In this document: in pieces, positions 17,781 to 26,817 of the stretch | Layout of the letters: each line of letters begins with the position of its first letter | Numbering within the stretch: position 1 is the first letter of the stretch | Source: Candidatus Alectryocaccomicrobium excrementavium | GTDB lineage: Bacteria; Bacillota; Clostridia; Christensenellales; Aristaeellaceae | NCBI GenBank assembly: GCA_018716755.1 | Contig: DVJN01000191.1 | Coordinates: forward strand, 1 to 42,999 | Reading direction: 5' to 3' | DNA: 42,999 nucleotides | The notes under the pieces: model-generated | The model's database searches: none | What the model was told of the DNA's origin: nothing | What the model saw: only the letters and a program-made list of their open reading frames with translations | Position numbers and translations under genes: made by a program

Positions 17781-19138
17781 TCGTCCAGCGCGCTGGCGAT
17801 GCGCTTGAATGCCTCGCCACGGTGCTCGAAATCGTTGAACATATCAAAACTCGCGCACGCCGGCGACAGGAGAACGTTACCGCCCGGTTGCGCCAGTGAA
17901 GCCGCCAAATGGACAACCGCAGAAAAATCGTGATCGTTTTCCGGCCGGTGTACGTTTGCGTATCCGGCGCGGGCCAGTGCCTGCGCGATGGCCTCGCCTG
18001 TGTCGCCATAAACGACCACATTGCTTATCCAGCCGGACGCACGGATCACCTCGCACATTGCGCTGTAATCCGAATGCTTTTCACTGCCCCCCAAAAGGAG
18101 TACCGTAGGGCGGTTCATGGTTTCCACAGCCTTCACCGTTGAATCCGGGTTCGTGGCCTTGGAATCGTTGATATAGGTCACACCGCGGCGCGTGCACACC
18201 GTTTCAATCCGGTGCTCCACGCCCTTAAACGTGCGCAACGTATGGCGGATTACGGCGATTGGAATGCCCGCCTGCACAGCGCACGCGGCGGCAGCGAGCG
18301 CGTTTTCCAGGTTATGCGGCCCGGGAATGTTCACCTCATCCACGCTGCAAATGGGCCGCGCGCTATCCGGCGCGCCGAAATATAGAGTTCCTTCCCGCAC
18401 AAACGCGCCAAAGGGAGGAACCTGGGTGCGGGAAAACCACACCACGCGGCACATGGCCCGGGACGCGAGCGCGCGCAGAACCGGGTCGTCATAATTGAGC
18501 ACCACGCTGTCGCCATCCTTCTGGTTTTCAAACACGCGCGCCTTCAGTTCGATGTAGCGCTCCATGGTCTTGTGCCGGTTCATATGGTCCTCAGTGATGT
18601 TGAGAATAGCGGAAACCATGGGATGGAACTTGGCGATGGACTCCAGCTGGAAGGAAGAAAGCTCGCAGACAATCACGTCGTCCGGCCGCGTCTGGGCTGC
18701 GATCGCCGCATATGGCGCGCCGATATTGCCTACCACGAACGTATGCTTGCCCGCGTTCTGGCAAATTTCGCCCAGCAGCGTGGTAGTTGTCGTCTTGCCG
18801 TTGGTGCCGGTGATGGCCAGAACTTTGCCCATGCTCAGCCGGTACGCCAGTTCCACTTCGCCAATCACTTCTATGCCCATCTCGCGGGCCTTGGCAACCG
18901 CCGGGTGTTCAATTGGCACGCCCGGGCTGATGACCACCAGATCCACGCCCGGCAACAGCGATTGCGCGTCCTCGCCCAGGCGAAATTCCACATTTTCCTG
19001 CCGCAGTTCATCGAGCGCGTTGCCGAATTCCGCTTCGTTCTTGCGGTCGCTAAGAACCACAACGTCGCCTTTTTCATGCAAAAGCCGCGCCGCGGCAATC
19101 CCGCTGCGCGCCATACCAATGACCAAAACCCTTTTCAT
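17777..19138 (-). CDS. murD: UDP-N-acetylmuramoylalanine--D-glutamate ligase
   Basis: VLVIGMARSGIAAARLL; ITGTNGKTTTTTLLGEI; NDSKATNPDST; LLSPACASFDMFNDFEHRGEAF. Confidence 0.95.
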   Translation of the reverse strand: MKRVLVIGMARSGIAAARLLHEKGDVVVLSDRKNEAEFGNALDELRQENVEFRLGEDAQSLLPGVDLVVISPGVPIEHPAVAKAREMGIEVIGEVELAYRLSMGKVLAITGTNGKTTTTTLLGEICQNAGKHTFVVGNIGAPYAAIAAQTRPDDVIVCELSSFQLESIAKFHPMVSAILNITEDHMNRHKTMERYIELKARVFENQKDGDSVVLNYDDPVLRALASRAMCRVVWFSRTQVPPFGAFVREGTLYFGAPDSARPICSVDEVNIPGPHNLENALAAAACAVQAGIPIAVIRHTLRTFKGVEHRIETVCTRRGVTYINDSKATNPDSTVKAVETMNRPTVLLLGGSEKHSDYSAMCEVIRASGWISNVVVYGDTGEAIAQALARAGYANVHRPENDHDFSAVVHLAASLAQPGGNVLLSPACASFDMFNDFEHRGEAFKRIASALDD

Positions 19139-19184
19139 CCTTCTCCCCCCATTCTTTCCCGTCTCCTTACCGTGCCGCCTCGCG

Positions 19185-20180
19185 CTACGCCGTAAATCCC
19201 AACAGCGCCACCAGGCACAGAGCCATTGTGGTCAAATCGTACATGGTCACAATTTTGGTCTCCGGCATGCCGGAGAGCTCAAAATGGTGGTGCAGGGGCG
19301 CCATTTTGAAGATGCGCTTGCCATGCGTCTTTTTGAAATACGCCACCTGAATGATATCCGACAAGCTGGATATGAGCATGGTAAACGCGATCAGAGGCAG
19401 GAGCAACGACAGGCGCGTAACCAGCGCAATACCCGCCAGCGCGCCGCCAATGGCAAATGAGCCGACGTCCCCCATAAATACGTTTGCCGGATGCGTATTG
19501 TAGCGCAAAAATCCGATCACCGCGCCGGTCATCGCACCGGAAAACACCGCCGTGGCGAGGTATTCGCTCTCCATGTCCGGATGGGCCGCAGCCAGCAGCG
19601 CGCAAATGAGGCTCATGCTGGCAAAATCGATCGCGCCCGTACCCGCCAGCAACCCGTCCAGCCCATCGAGCAAGTTGGCGGAATTCACCGTGCCCACCAG
19701 CACAAAGGCGATCACAGGGATAAAGGCCCAGCCCAGGTTCCACTCCACGCCGAAAAACGGCACCACCAGGCTGGAGCCGATCAGAGGATGCAGATACGCC
19801 CACACGCCAATGCCAATGGAAAGCAAAATCTGCGGCACGAGCTTCTGCCTGGGCGTAAGACCCAGGGAGCGCTTTTTCTTGACCTTGATAAAATCATCGA
19901 CAAATCCAATCAGGCCAAAGCCGGCCATGCACACGAACGGCATCGCCACAATCTGCCAATCGGCCTGGGCCGGTGCGAAAATGACGCCCGCTACCAGCGC
20001 GGGCAGGGCAAAAATCATGCCACCCATTGTGGGAATGCCCTGCTTGACTTTGTGCGATTGCGGCCCCAGTTCGTTGATGGTTTGCCCGAATTTCATCCGC
20101 TTGAGCCAGGGAATCAAAATCGGCCCCAGCGCCAGCGCCATAACAAAGGCTGCCAATATCGTGTAAAGAATTCTCTGCAT
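19185..20180 (-). CDS. mraY: Phospho-N-acetylmuramoyl-pentapeptide-transferase
   Basis: GIPTMGGMIF; IGFVDDFIKV; NLLDGLDGL; MAPLHHHFELSG. Confidence 0.96.
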   Translation of the reverse strand: MQRILYTILAAFVMALALGPILIPWLKRMKFGQTINELGPQSHKVKQGIPTMGGMIFALPALVAGVIFAPAQADWQIVAMPFVCMAGFGLIGFVDDFIKVKKKRSLGLTPRQKLVPQILLSIGIGVWAYLHPLIGSSLVVPFFGVEWNLGWAFIPVIAFVLVGTVNSANLLDGLDGLLAGTGAIDFASMSLICALLAAAHPDMESEYLATAVFSGAMTGAVIGFLRYNTHPANVFMGDVGSFAIGGALAGIALVTRLSLLLPLIAFTMLISSLSDIIQVAYFKKTHGKRIFKMAPLHHHFELSGMPETKIVTMYDLTTMALCLVALLGFTA

Positions 20181-20182
20181 AC

Positions 20183-21640
20183 TTACTCTCCCCGTATCTG
20201 TGCGAGCAGCTCCGCCACGACGATGCGCTCATCGAACGGATGCTTCACCCCGCAAATCTCCTGGTACGTTTCATGCCCCTTGCCTGCGAGCACGATCACA
20301 TCGTTTTCCCGCGCGATGGTAAGCGCTTCGCGAATGGCTTCCCGCCGGTTTTCAATCACCACATAGGGGCAATCCGTGCGCTTGATCCCTTCTTCCACGC
20401 TGGCAAGAATTTCATAGGGATCCTCGCTGCGGGGATTATCGCTGGTGAGAATGACGAAATCCGCCAGCCGGCCGCCGATTTCTCCCATCATCGGGCGTTT
20501 TTCCCGGTCGCGATCCCCGCCGCAGCCAAACAGCGCAATCACGCGGGCGCGGGCAGTCTGCCGCACTGCCTTGAGCACGTTTTCCAGGGCGTCCGGTGAG
20601 TGCGCGTAATCGAGGATTACGTGATACGGCGTGCCCGTGTTCAGAAGTTCGATGCGGCCCGGTATCGCGCGCGTAGCCTCTAGTCCGCGCCGGATCGCAT
20701 CCTGATCCACTCCCACGGCATTGCAAAGCGCCGCTGCCACGAGGCTGTTGTACACATTGAAAATTCCCGGCACCCGCAGTTGCACTGGAATGCGAAAGCG
20801 CTTGTGAAAGCACAGCAGAAAATTGCAACCGCGCTCGTCGATCTCGATGTTTTTGGCGTAAATGTCCGCGCGTTCGCGAATGCCCACCGTCTTCACCGGG
20901 CAAGCAAAGCGCCCGGATTGCAGCGCCTGGGACAGATGGTCATCATCCACGTTCACGATCATCTTCTTCGCCTGGCGCGCAAGCAGCAGCTTGGCATCCA
21001 GATACCGCTCCATGGTGCCAAAGTAGTCCAGATGATCCTGGGAAAAATTGGTAAAAGCCGCCACTTCATACGTCAGCCCGTCCACGCGGTGCTGCGCAAG
21101 CGCGTGCGCCGTAACCTCCATAACCACAATTTTAACGTTCGCATCGGCCATGCGGCGCAAAATGGAATGAAACTCAATCGGGTCGGGCGTGGACAGGCGG
21201 CTGGGGAACTGCTCGTCTCCAATGTAGGTGGAAACCGTGCCAATCAGGCCGGTCTTGATGCCGGCCGCGTCCAAAATGGACTTCACCAGGTAGCTCACCG
21301 TGGTTTTGCCCTTGGTGCCGGTGATGCCGATCAGGCGCATGCCGCGGGCGGGATTGCCATAAAATGCCGCGGCAATATAGGCCAACGCTTCGCGCGCGCT
21401 TTCCACCAGCAGCTGCGGAACATTGAGCGGGAGCACCCTTTCGACCACCAGCGCCGCGGCGCCGCGCTCTACAGCGCCCGGCGCGAAATCGTGCCCATCC
21501 ATTTGGGAACCGGGAATGCAAAAGAACAGCGCCCCCGGTCCCACCTGGCGGGAATCGATTTCCACGCTCGAAATTTCCACATCCGCGCCCACCAGACGCG
21601 TTTCACCGGGCACATGTCCCGCAAGTTCCATCAGTTTCAT
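20183..21640 (-). CDS. murE: UDP-MurNAc-L-Ala-D-Glu:meso-diaminopimelate ligase
   Basis: GITGTKGKTTVSYLVKSIL; DYAHSPDALENVL; TSDNPRSEDPYEI (DNPR, mDAP-type). Confidence 0.95.
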   Translation of the reverse strand: MKLMELAGHVPGETRLVGADVEISSVEIDSRQVGPGALFFCIPGSQMDGHDFAPGAVERGAAALVVERVLPLNVPQLLVESAREALAYIAAAFYGNPARGMRLIGITGTKGKTTVSYLVKSILDAAGIKTGLIGTVSTYIGDEQFPSRLSTPDPIEFHSILRRMADANVKIVVMEVTAHALAQHRVDGLTYEVAAFTNFSQDHLDYFGTMERYLDAKLLLARQAKKMIVNVDDDHLSQALQSGRFACPVKTVGIRERADIYAKNIEIDERGCNFLLCFHKRFRIPVQLRVPGIFNVYNSLVAAALCNAVGVDQDAIRRGLEATRAIPGRIELLNTGTPYHVILDYAHSPDALENVLKAVRQTARARVIALFGCGGDRDREKRPMMGEIGGRLADFVILTSDNPRSEDPYEILASVEEGIKRTDCPYVVIENRREAIREALTIARENDVIVLAGKGHETYQEICGVKHPFDERIVVAELLAQIRGE

Positions 21641-21670
21641 GTCTTTCCCTCCAACGCCCGCCGCGTTCCT

Positions 21671-23785
21671 CTATTCCGGCACTTCAAACACCACGCGTAC
21701 CTTCGTTCCCTTTTTCGCCTGTTCCTCCGCCGCTGGCGATTGCGAAACCGCCACGCCGCTTCCGTTGATCACCATGGAAAAGCCATGGGACAGCAGCAGG
21801 CGGTTTGCCTCCGAAACGGACAGGCCCGCAACGTCTGGCACTGCGGCGAGCGCGTTGTCTTCCGCTTGTTCTTCGCCGGTTACATATAGCATGACCAGCG
21901 AATGTTCCGCCATTCCCGCACCGCCTACAGGCAATTGCTCGACGACGTGCGTCCCCGTGCCATCCAGCAAAAAGGCAAAGCCTGCATCGCGCAAAGTCTG
22001 CGTGGCCTCCGCAACCGTCATGCCGGTTACATCCGGCACGGTCACGATGGTTTCCTGTTCTTCCGGCGGCACGTCCGGCGCATATCCCAGGTATTTCAGC
22101 GATTGGAGAAGCGCATCTTTCGCGTAAGGCGCGGCGGTTGTGGAACCGTAGTCCGGCCGTTGCGTCGCCTCGTCCACGATAAAAAGCAGGGCGATCTGCG
22201 GATCGTCCATGGGCGCAAACCCGATGAACGATCCAATGTGCATGTCGCTGGAAATCGCGCCATCCACATAAATCTGCGCCGTGCCGGTCTTGCCGCCTAT
22301 CCGGTACCCCTCTACATACGCGTTGCGCCCGCCGCCATTGGTCACGACGTTTTCCAGCAAACTGCGCATGGTCGCGCTGGTTTCCGCACGGATCGGCTGG
22401 GAAACGACCAGCGGCTGCGTTTCTTCCAGCAAATTCCCCTGCGCGTCATACACTTCTTTGACGACGTAAGGGCGCATCAGGTTGCCTCCATTCACCGCCG
22501 CGCACGCAGCTGTGAGCAATTGCAGCGGCGTGACCGCCACGGACTGCCCAAACCCGATGCGCGCGATGTCCACCCGTTTCACGGTTTCGCGGGAAATCAG
22601 GATGCCGCCCGCTTCGCCCGGGATATCCACGCCCGTGGGCGCGCCCAGGCCAAAAGCCTCCAAATAATCATAAAAAGTATCCACGCCCAGCCGCAATCCC
22701 AGCTCCACAAACACCGGGTTGCAGGAATTGCACAATGCCTCCGCCATGGTTTCCGCCCCGTGCGGATTGCCCCAGCAACGGATGGTGCCACCATCGACCT
22801 TAATCGATCCGGAGCAGTAGAAGGCCTCGTTCACATTCGTCAGCCCCGCGTCGAGCGCCGCGGCGCTGGTGAGGATCTTAAACGTGGAACCCGGCTCATA
22901 CGCGTCCGTAATCAGCCGGTTGCGCATCCTCTCCGTCAGGAGGGAAACGTCATCGCGCGGGGGATCGTTCAAATCATAGCCTGGCAAATTCACCATGGCC
23001 AAAATTTCCCCCGTTTGCGGCTGCATGGCGAGCACCCGCACGGCCTTGGCGCCCGTTATGTTCATACACTCGCGCGCAGCCTTTTCCGCAAAGCCCTGGA
23101 TGACCGAATCGATCGTGAGCACGACATTCCCGCCATCCACCGCGGGAATGTATTCGCTGGCGCCATAGCTCAATTCCCGGCCCCTGCCGTCGATCTCCGT
23201 CAGCGATACGCCCGCCTTGCCGGAAAGGTACTTGTCCAGCGCCATTTCCAGGCCCGCCTGGCCCACGCCGTCGACCGTCGTTATCCCAATGAGCTGGCAC
23301 GCCATCTCGCCCAGCGGATAGTAACGCTTGCTGTCCTCCTCCAGATACAGCCCCGTGAGCGCGTCCTGCTGCGCCATCATGGAGCGCAGCTGCTGCGCGA
23401 TTTCGCGCGAGAGCTGGCGCTTGAGCGTTACGCCGCCCTTGGAGGTATCGGAAGCGCGCTCATAAATCGTCTCTTCCTCCATATTGAGGATGGGAGCGAG
23501 GATCTGCGCAAACCGGCGCGCGTCTTTCACCTGGCGCGGGCTGACGGAAGCGATATACGCCGTAGCGCTCATGGCCAGCGTTTTTCCATTGCGGTCGTAT
23601 ATCGTGCCGCGCGCGGGCGCGATCGTGCTCTCGCTCGTCCACTGCGCCTGTGCGCGTTGCTGCAATTCCTCCGCCTGCAGCACCTGCAAATCGAACAGGC
23701 GCGCAGCCAGCACCAGGTATAGCACAAAGAACGCGATCATAGCCATCGCGATCCGCCTTCGTATCAGCGGCCCTGTCGCGATCAA
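21671..23785 (-). CDS. Class B penicillin-binding protein (FtsI/SpoVD-like) with two PASTA domains
   Basis: EPGSTFKILT (SxxK), YRIGGKTGTAQIY (KTG); two PASTA repeats VPDVTGMTVAEATQTLRDAGF and VPDVAGLSVSEANRLLLSHGF. TTG start with AGGAGG. Confidence 0.93.
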   Translation of the reverse strand: MIATGPLIRRRIAMAMIAFFVLYLVLAARLFDLQVLQAEELQQRAQAQWTSESTIAPARGTIYDRNGKTLAMSATAYIASVSPRQVKDARRFAQILAPILNMEEETIYERASDTSKGGVTLKRQLSREIAQQLRSMMAQQDALTGLYLEEDSKRYYPLGEMACQLIGITTVDGVGQAGLEMALDKYLSGKAGVSLTEIDGRGRELSYGASEYIPAVDGGNVVLTIDSVIQGFAEKAARECMNITGAKAVRVLAMQPQTGEILAMVNLPGYDLNDPPRDDVSLLTERMRNRLITDAYEPGSTFKILTSAAALDAGLTNVNEAFYCSGSIKVDGGTIRCWGNPHGAETMAEALCNSCNPVFVELGLRLGVDTFYDYLEAFGLGAPTGVDIPGEAGGILISRETVKRVDIARIGFGQSVAVTPLQLLTAACAAVNGGNLMRPYVVKEVYDAQGNLLEETQPLVVSQPIRAETSATMRSLLENVVTNGGGRNAYVEGYRIGGKTGTAQIYVDGAISSDMHIGSFIGFAPMDDPQIALLFIVDEATQRPDYGSTTAAPYAKDALLQSLKYLGYAPDVPPEEQETIVTVPDVTGMTVAEATQTLRDAGFAFLLDGTGTHVVEQLPVGGAGMAEHSLVMLYVTGEEQAEDNALAAVPDVAGLSVSEANRLLLSHGFSMVINGSGVAVSQSPAAEEQAKKGTKVRVVFEVPE

Positions 23786-23820
23786 CCAGCCTGCCCTCCT
23801 TGCTTGCGCTCCCCACTGCC

Positions 23821-24279
23821 TTACGGCTGAGCGTCGGCCATTTGCGTCCCCTCGGCAGGAAGCAGAACCGACAACGCGCGCAACTGGCCTTCCTGCGGGA
23901 ATACCATGCCCAGTTTCTGCGCTTCCTGTTCGATCCGGCCATCCGCGGAAAGGTTGCTAATGGTTTCCTTCTTCACGTCTTTGTTGCGCTGCAATGTCTG
24001 TATCTGCGCATACAGCTCGCTTTGCCGCTTGGATTGCGCATTCAGCGCCACGCTCATGGTAATCTGCGCAACCATGCCCGTAACCAGTATCCCGCAAGCG
24101 GCCACGCACAATGCGCGGCTCAGTCTGCGCGCACGGCGCGTAACGGCAGTGCGCCTGCGCTGCACCGCCGCCTGCGAATAGGGGTTTTCAATCACCTGCC
24201 ACTGGCGCGTTTCCTCACGCGCCAAAGCGGCAGAGCCGCCCCGATTGCTGTCGTATTGTATGTAGGACCGCCTTTGCAT
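23821..24279 (-). CDS. ftsL: FtsL-like septum protein
   Basis: Position before the ftsI-type PBP; single TM followed by coiled coil SKRQSELYAQIQTLQRNKDVKKETISNL. Confidence 0.65.
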   Translation of the reverse strand: MQRRSYIQYDSNRGGSAALAREETRQWQVIENPYSQAAVQRRRTAVTRRARRLSRALCVAACGILVTGMVAQITMSVALNAQSKRQSELYAQIQTLQRNKDVKKETISNLSADGRIEQEAQKLGMVFPQEGQLRALSVLLPAEGTQMADAQP

Positions 24280-24293
24280 AGAACCCCATCCCC

Positions 24294-24743
24294 CTAAGCC
24301 TGAGAATACTTTTCGTTGACGTACGACAGCAAATCGGCAATCGAAGAAAGCGCCTTCTCCTGCTCGCTCGTGTACCGCGCCTCATCCCAAATTTCCAGAT
24401 ATTGCCCCATTCCCACAAAGCGGATCGCCTTGTCCAGGCCGGCCAGCGTGCGCAGCGTGGTGGGAATTAGCACTCGGCCCTGCGCGTCAGTTTCGCCACT
24501 GAACATGTTGGCCTTGATCAGGCGCGCGTAGTTCATCGCGCGCGCGTCCGCCGAGGGAAACGCGTCCAGCCACTGGCGCATGGAATCCCATTTTTCGCTC
24601 GTATACAGGGCAACGGCCGAAAAAGCGGTGTTCATGCCGATGTAAAACGAAGGCCCTAGCGCTTCCCGGTAGGCCGCCGGAATGGTCGCGCGGCCTTTTG
24701 CATCCATTGTATGAGCCATATTGCCAAGGAATTCGCTTTGCAC
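24294..24743 (-). CDS. mraZ: Transcriptional regulator MraZ
   Basis: HTMDAKGRATIPAAYREALG and SGETDAQGRVLIPTTLR (two SpoVT/AbrB-like repeats); GTG start. Confidence 0.95.
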   Translation of the reverse strand: MQSEFLGNMAHTMDAKGRATIPAAYREALGPSFYIGMNTAFSAVALYTSEKWDSMRQWLDAFPSADARAMNYARLIKANMFSGETDAQGRVLIPTTLRTLAGLDKAIRFVGMGQYLEIWDEARYTSEQEKALSSIADLLSYVNEKYSQA

Positions 24744-24780
24744 CGGTATTCACCCCCTTTGCCATAGGATCCGCCTTTTC

Positions 24781-24817
24781 TCCCCACATTATACCACAAA
24801 TCCCCACACTTCGCCAC
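24781..24817 (-). promoter_or_regulatory. MraZ operator boxes overlapping the mraZ promoter
   Basis: Minus: GTGGCGA-agt-GTGGGGA-ttt-GTGGTAT-aat-GTGGGGA, four GTGG boxes at exact 10-nt spacing, with TATAAT (24793-24788) inside. Confidence 0.8.
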
Positions 24818-24991
24818 CGATATCGGAATATTTCAAATATTTTTTAAATATGTCTTGGGAAATTATGAACCAAAAACACGGGCATACAACATCATGTGCC
24901 GCCATATCATCAGCCATACCACATATGGTGCACAAAATGCGTTCCGGGATATACATGGGAAAATGTTCCAATTGTAACATTCGCAAAGAAT

Positions 24992-25031
24992 CAAAAAGGC
25001 ATATACCGCACAATCCAGCGGCACATGCCTT
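24992..25031 (-). terminator. Intrinsic terminator downstream of metallophosphoesterase gene
   Basis: Minus: AAGGCATGTGCCGC-tggattgt-GCGGTATATGCCTT-TTTGATT. Confidence 0.7.
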
Positions 25032-25107
25032 CTAAAATTAACAATATGTTCGTTGTATAATTCTCATGCTTGCCTGGGACGCACCAGAATGCGCCCTTGC
25101 CCTCGCC

Positions 25108-25803
25108 TTATGCGCCTGGCTCTTCCCCAATCTGCCGCAGCGAAAATCCCAAAGCGTCGCACGACACCAAATGGTATTCCACCGCGCGCCATTCCCCCTC
25201 GAACGCATAGCGAATCGCGGAGCCATGCAAATGCCCATAGGCCACGCACTTCGCCCCGTAGCGCGAGAGCATGGCCGTTACATCATTGTCTTTATCATCT
25301 GGCGCGAGGGGCGGATAGTGTGTCATCACATATAACGGCGCATCCTCACCCAATGCGCGCGCCGCCTTGAGCGACATTTCCAACCGCAGCTTTTCGCGCT
25401 GGCGAATTTTCTCATCCGCCGCCTCGCCGGACAGGCTTGTCCAGCCGCGCGAGCCGGCAAATACCGCGCCGCCCAGGCGGATCGCGTCGTTTTGAATGGC
25501 GAACATGCCCGGGGCGAGCGCGTCCCGCACGCGGCTGATGGAACTCCACCAGAAATCGTGGTTGCCACGCAGCAACAGCTTTCTCCCTGGCAACGCGCCA
25601 ATCGCGGCCAGATCCTCCGCCGCTTCCGCCAGCGTCATTGCCCAGCTCAAATCGCCCGGCAGCATCACAACGTCTCCGGGCGAAACGCGCTCGCGCCAGT
25701 CTTGCGAAATCCGCTCAAAATGGCGCTCCCAATGCGGGCCAAATACATCCATCGGCTTCTTTTGCGCCGGCAGATGCAAATCGGCTATGGCAAAGATTTT
25801 CAA
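25108..25803 (-). CDS. Calcineurin-like metallophosphoesterase
   Basis: MKIFAIADLHL; GDVVMLPGDLSW; LRGNHDFWW; YGHLHG. Confidence 0.9.
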   Translation of the reverse strand: MKIFAIADLHLPAQKKPMDVFGPHWERHFERISQDWRERVSPGDVVMLPGDLSWAMTLAEAAEDLAAIGALPGRKLLLRGNHDFWWSSISRVRDALAPGMFAIQNDAIRLGGAVFAGSRGWTSLSGEAADEKIRQREKLRLEMSLKAARALGEDAPLYVMTHYPPLAPDDKDNDVTAMLSRYGAKCVAYGHLHGSAIRYAFEGEWRAVEYHLVSCDALGFSLRQIGEEPGA

Positions 25804-26192
25804 TCTTCGCCACCGTCTTCATCATCTTCTTCGTCTTCTTCCGCGACTTCTTCCTTATCCTCTTCGTCCAGGAAATCCGGCAGCTCGTCGCCCAGATCAT
25901 CGCCCAAATCCAGCTCGATTTCATCCATCGTCGCGACAGAATCCATCTGCAGGGACGGCTCAATCTCATCCTCCGACATCGCCACAACGGGCGTGCGGCG
26001 CGCCAGTTCCTTGCGGCAGTAGGCGCACAGCTCGCTACCGGGCATGGCCGGATGCTCTCCACATTCCGAGCACAGTTCGACGATCTCTTCCGGTTCTTCT
26101 TCCATATGGACGCTCTTGCGGCATACGGAGCAAATCTTCTCGCCATCCATCAGATAGTTGATTTCACAGCGGGGACATTTCTTCGGCAGCAT
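25800..26192 (-). CDS. Zinc-ribbon protein with highly acidic C-terminal tail
   Basis: CPRC...CSVC and CSEC...CAYC pairs; tail LDEEDKEEVAEEDEEDDEDGGED; ATGA overlap with next gene. Confidence 0.75.
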   Translation of the reverse strand: MLPKKCPRCEINYLMDGEKICSVCRKSVHMEEEPEEIVELCSECGEHPAMPGSELCAYCRKELARRTPVVAMSEDEIEPSLQMDSVATMDEIELDLGDDLGDELPDFLDEEDKEEVAEEDEEDDEDGGED

Positions 26193-26257
26193 GTTTCATT
26201 CCTCCATCCATGTTCGATCGCGGCAGGGATTCCCATGGCAATTCCATGCCAATTTTA

Positions 26258-26286
26258 TTGCATTTTTACTTCATTTCCATTACAAT
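26258..26286 (+). promoter_or_regulatory. Sigma70-type promoter for CAP-domain gene
   Basis: TTGCAT-N17-TACAAT. Confidence 0.45.
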
Positions 26287-26337
26287 CCTACTTGTGACGC
26301 GCCACTTCCGCATTTTACTACGAAAGGAGCCAAGGTT

Positions 26338-26817
26338 ATGAAACCCATTCACCGGTTTCTTTGCCTCGCAACAGCACTCCTGGTGGTATTCCCCATACAC
26401 TGCCAGGCAATGACAAATTATAGCGCAGCTATGCTCAATGCGCAAGAGGCCGAAATGATTAATTTCGTGCGAGAAGACAGGACCAGATATGGACTATCCC
26501 TCCCAACAATTGATGCGCAACTCTGTGAGATCGCGCGCATCAAGGCTAACGACATGTTAATAAACGGATATTTTTCTCACAACTCTCCTACATATGGAGA
26601 TATTCGCTCCATGCTCAGCCACTTCGGCGTGGCCTATAAAGGCGCCAGTGAGAACATCGCCCGCAGCCGAACGGTCGAACACGCGGAGGCTGCGTTTCTC
26701 TCTTCCGCCAGCCATCGCATCACGCTGATGGGCAGCCAGTGGACGCACATGGGCGTGGGCGTCGCTACCACGCCAGAAGGCTTTGTTTATGTAGTGCAGG
26801 TTTTTGTAAGGCGGTAA
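26338..26817 (+). CDS. Secreted CAP/SCP-like domain protein
   Basis: Signal peptide; EAEMINFVREDRTRYGLSLPTIDAQLCEIARIKANDMLINGYFSHNSPTYG...ASENIARS...HRITLMGSQWTHMGVGV. Confidence 0.88.
   Translation: MKPIHRFLCLATALLVVFPIHCQAMTNYSAAMLNAQEAEMINFVREDRTRYGLSLPTIDAQLCEIARIKANDMLINGYFSHNSPTYGDIRSMLSHFGVAYKGASENIARSRTVEHAEAAFLSSASHRITLMGSQWTHMGVGVATTPEGFVYVVQVFVRR

Noticed and set aside
21902-23722. 606-aa plus-strand ORF
   Set aside because: Antisense to the PASTA-PBP gene; His/Arg-rich shadow translation with no family motifs.
24789-25013. 74-aa minus ORF upstream of mraZ
   Set aside because: Runs into the MraZ operator, lacks a convincing RBS and has no recognisable domain; kept only as a note in the AT-rich spacer finding.
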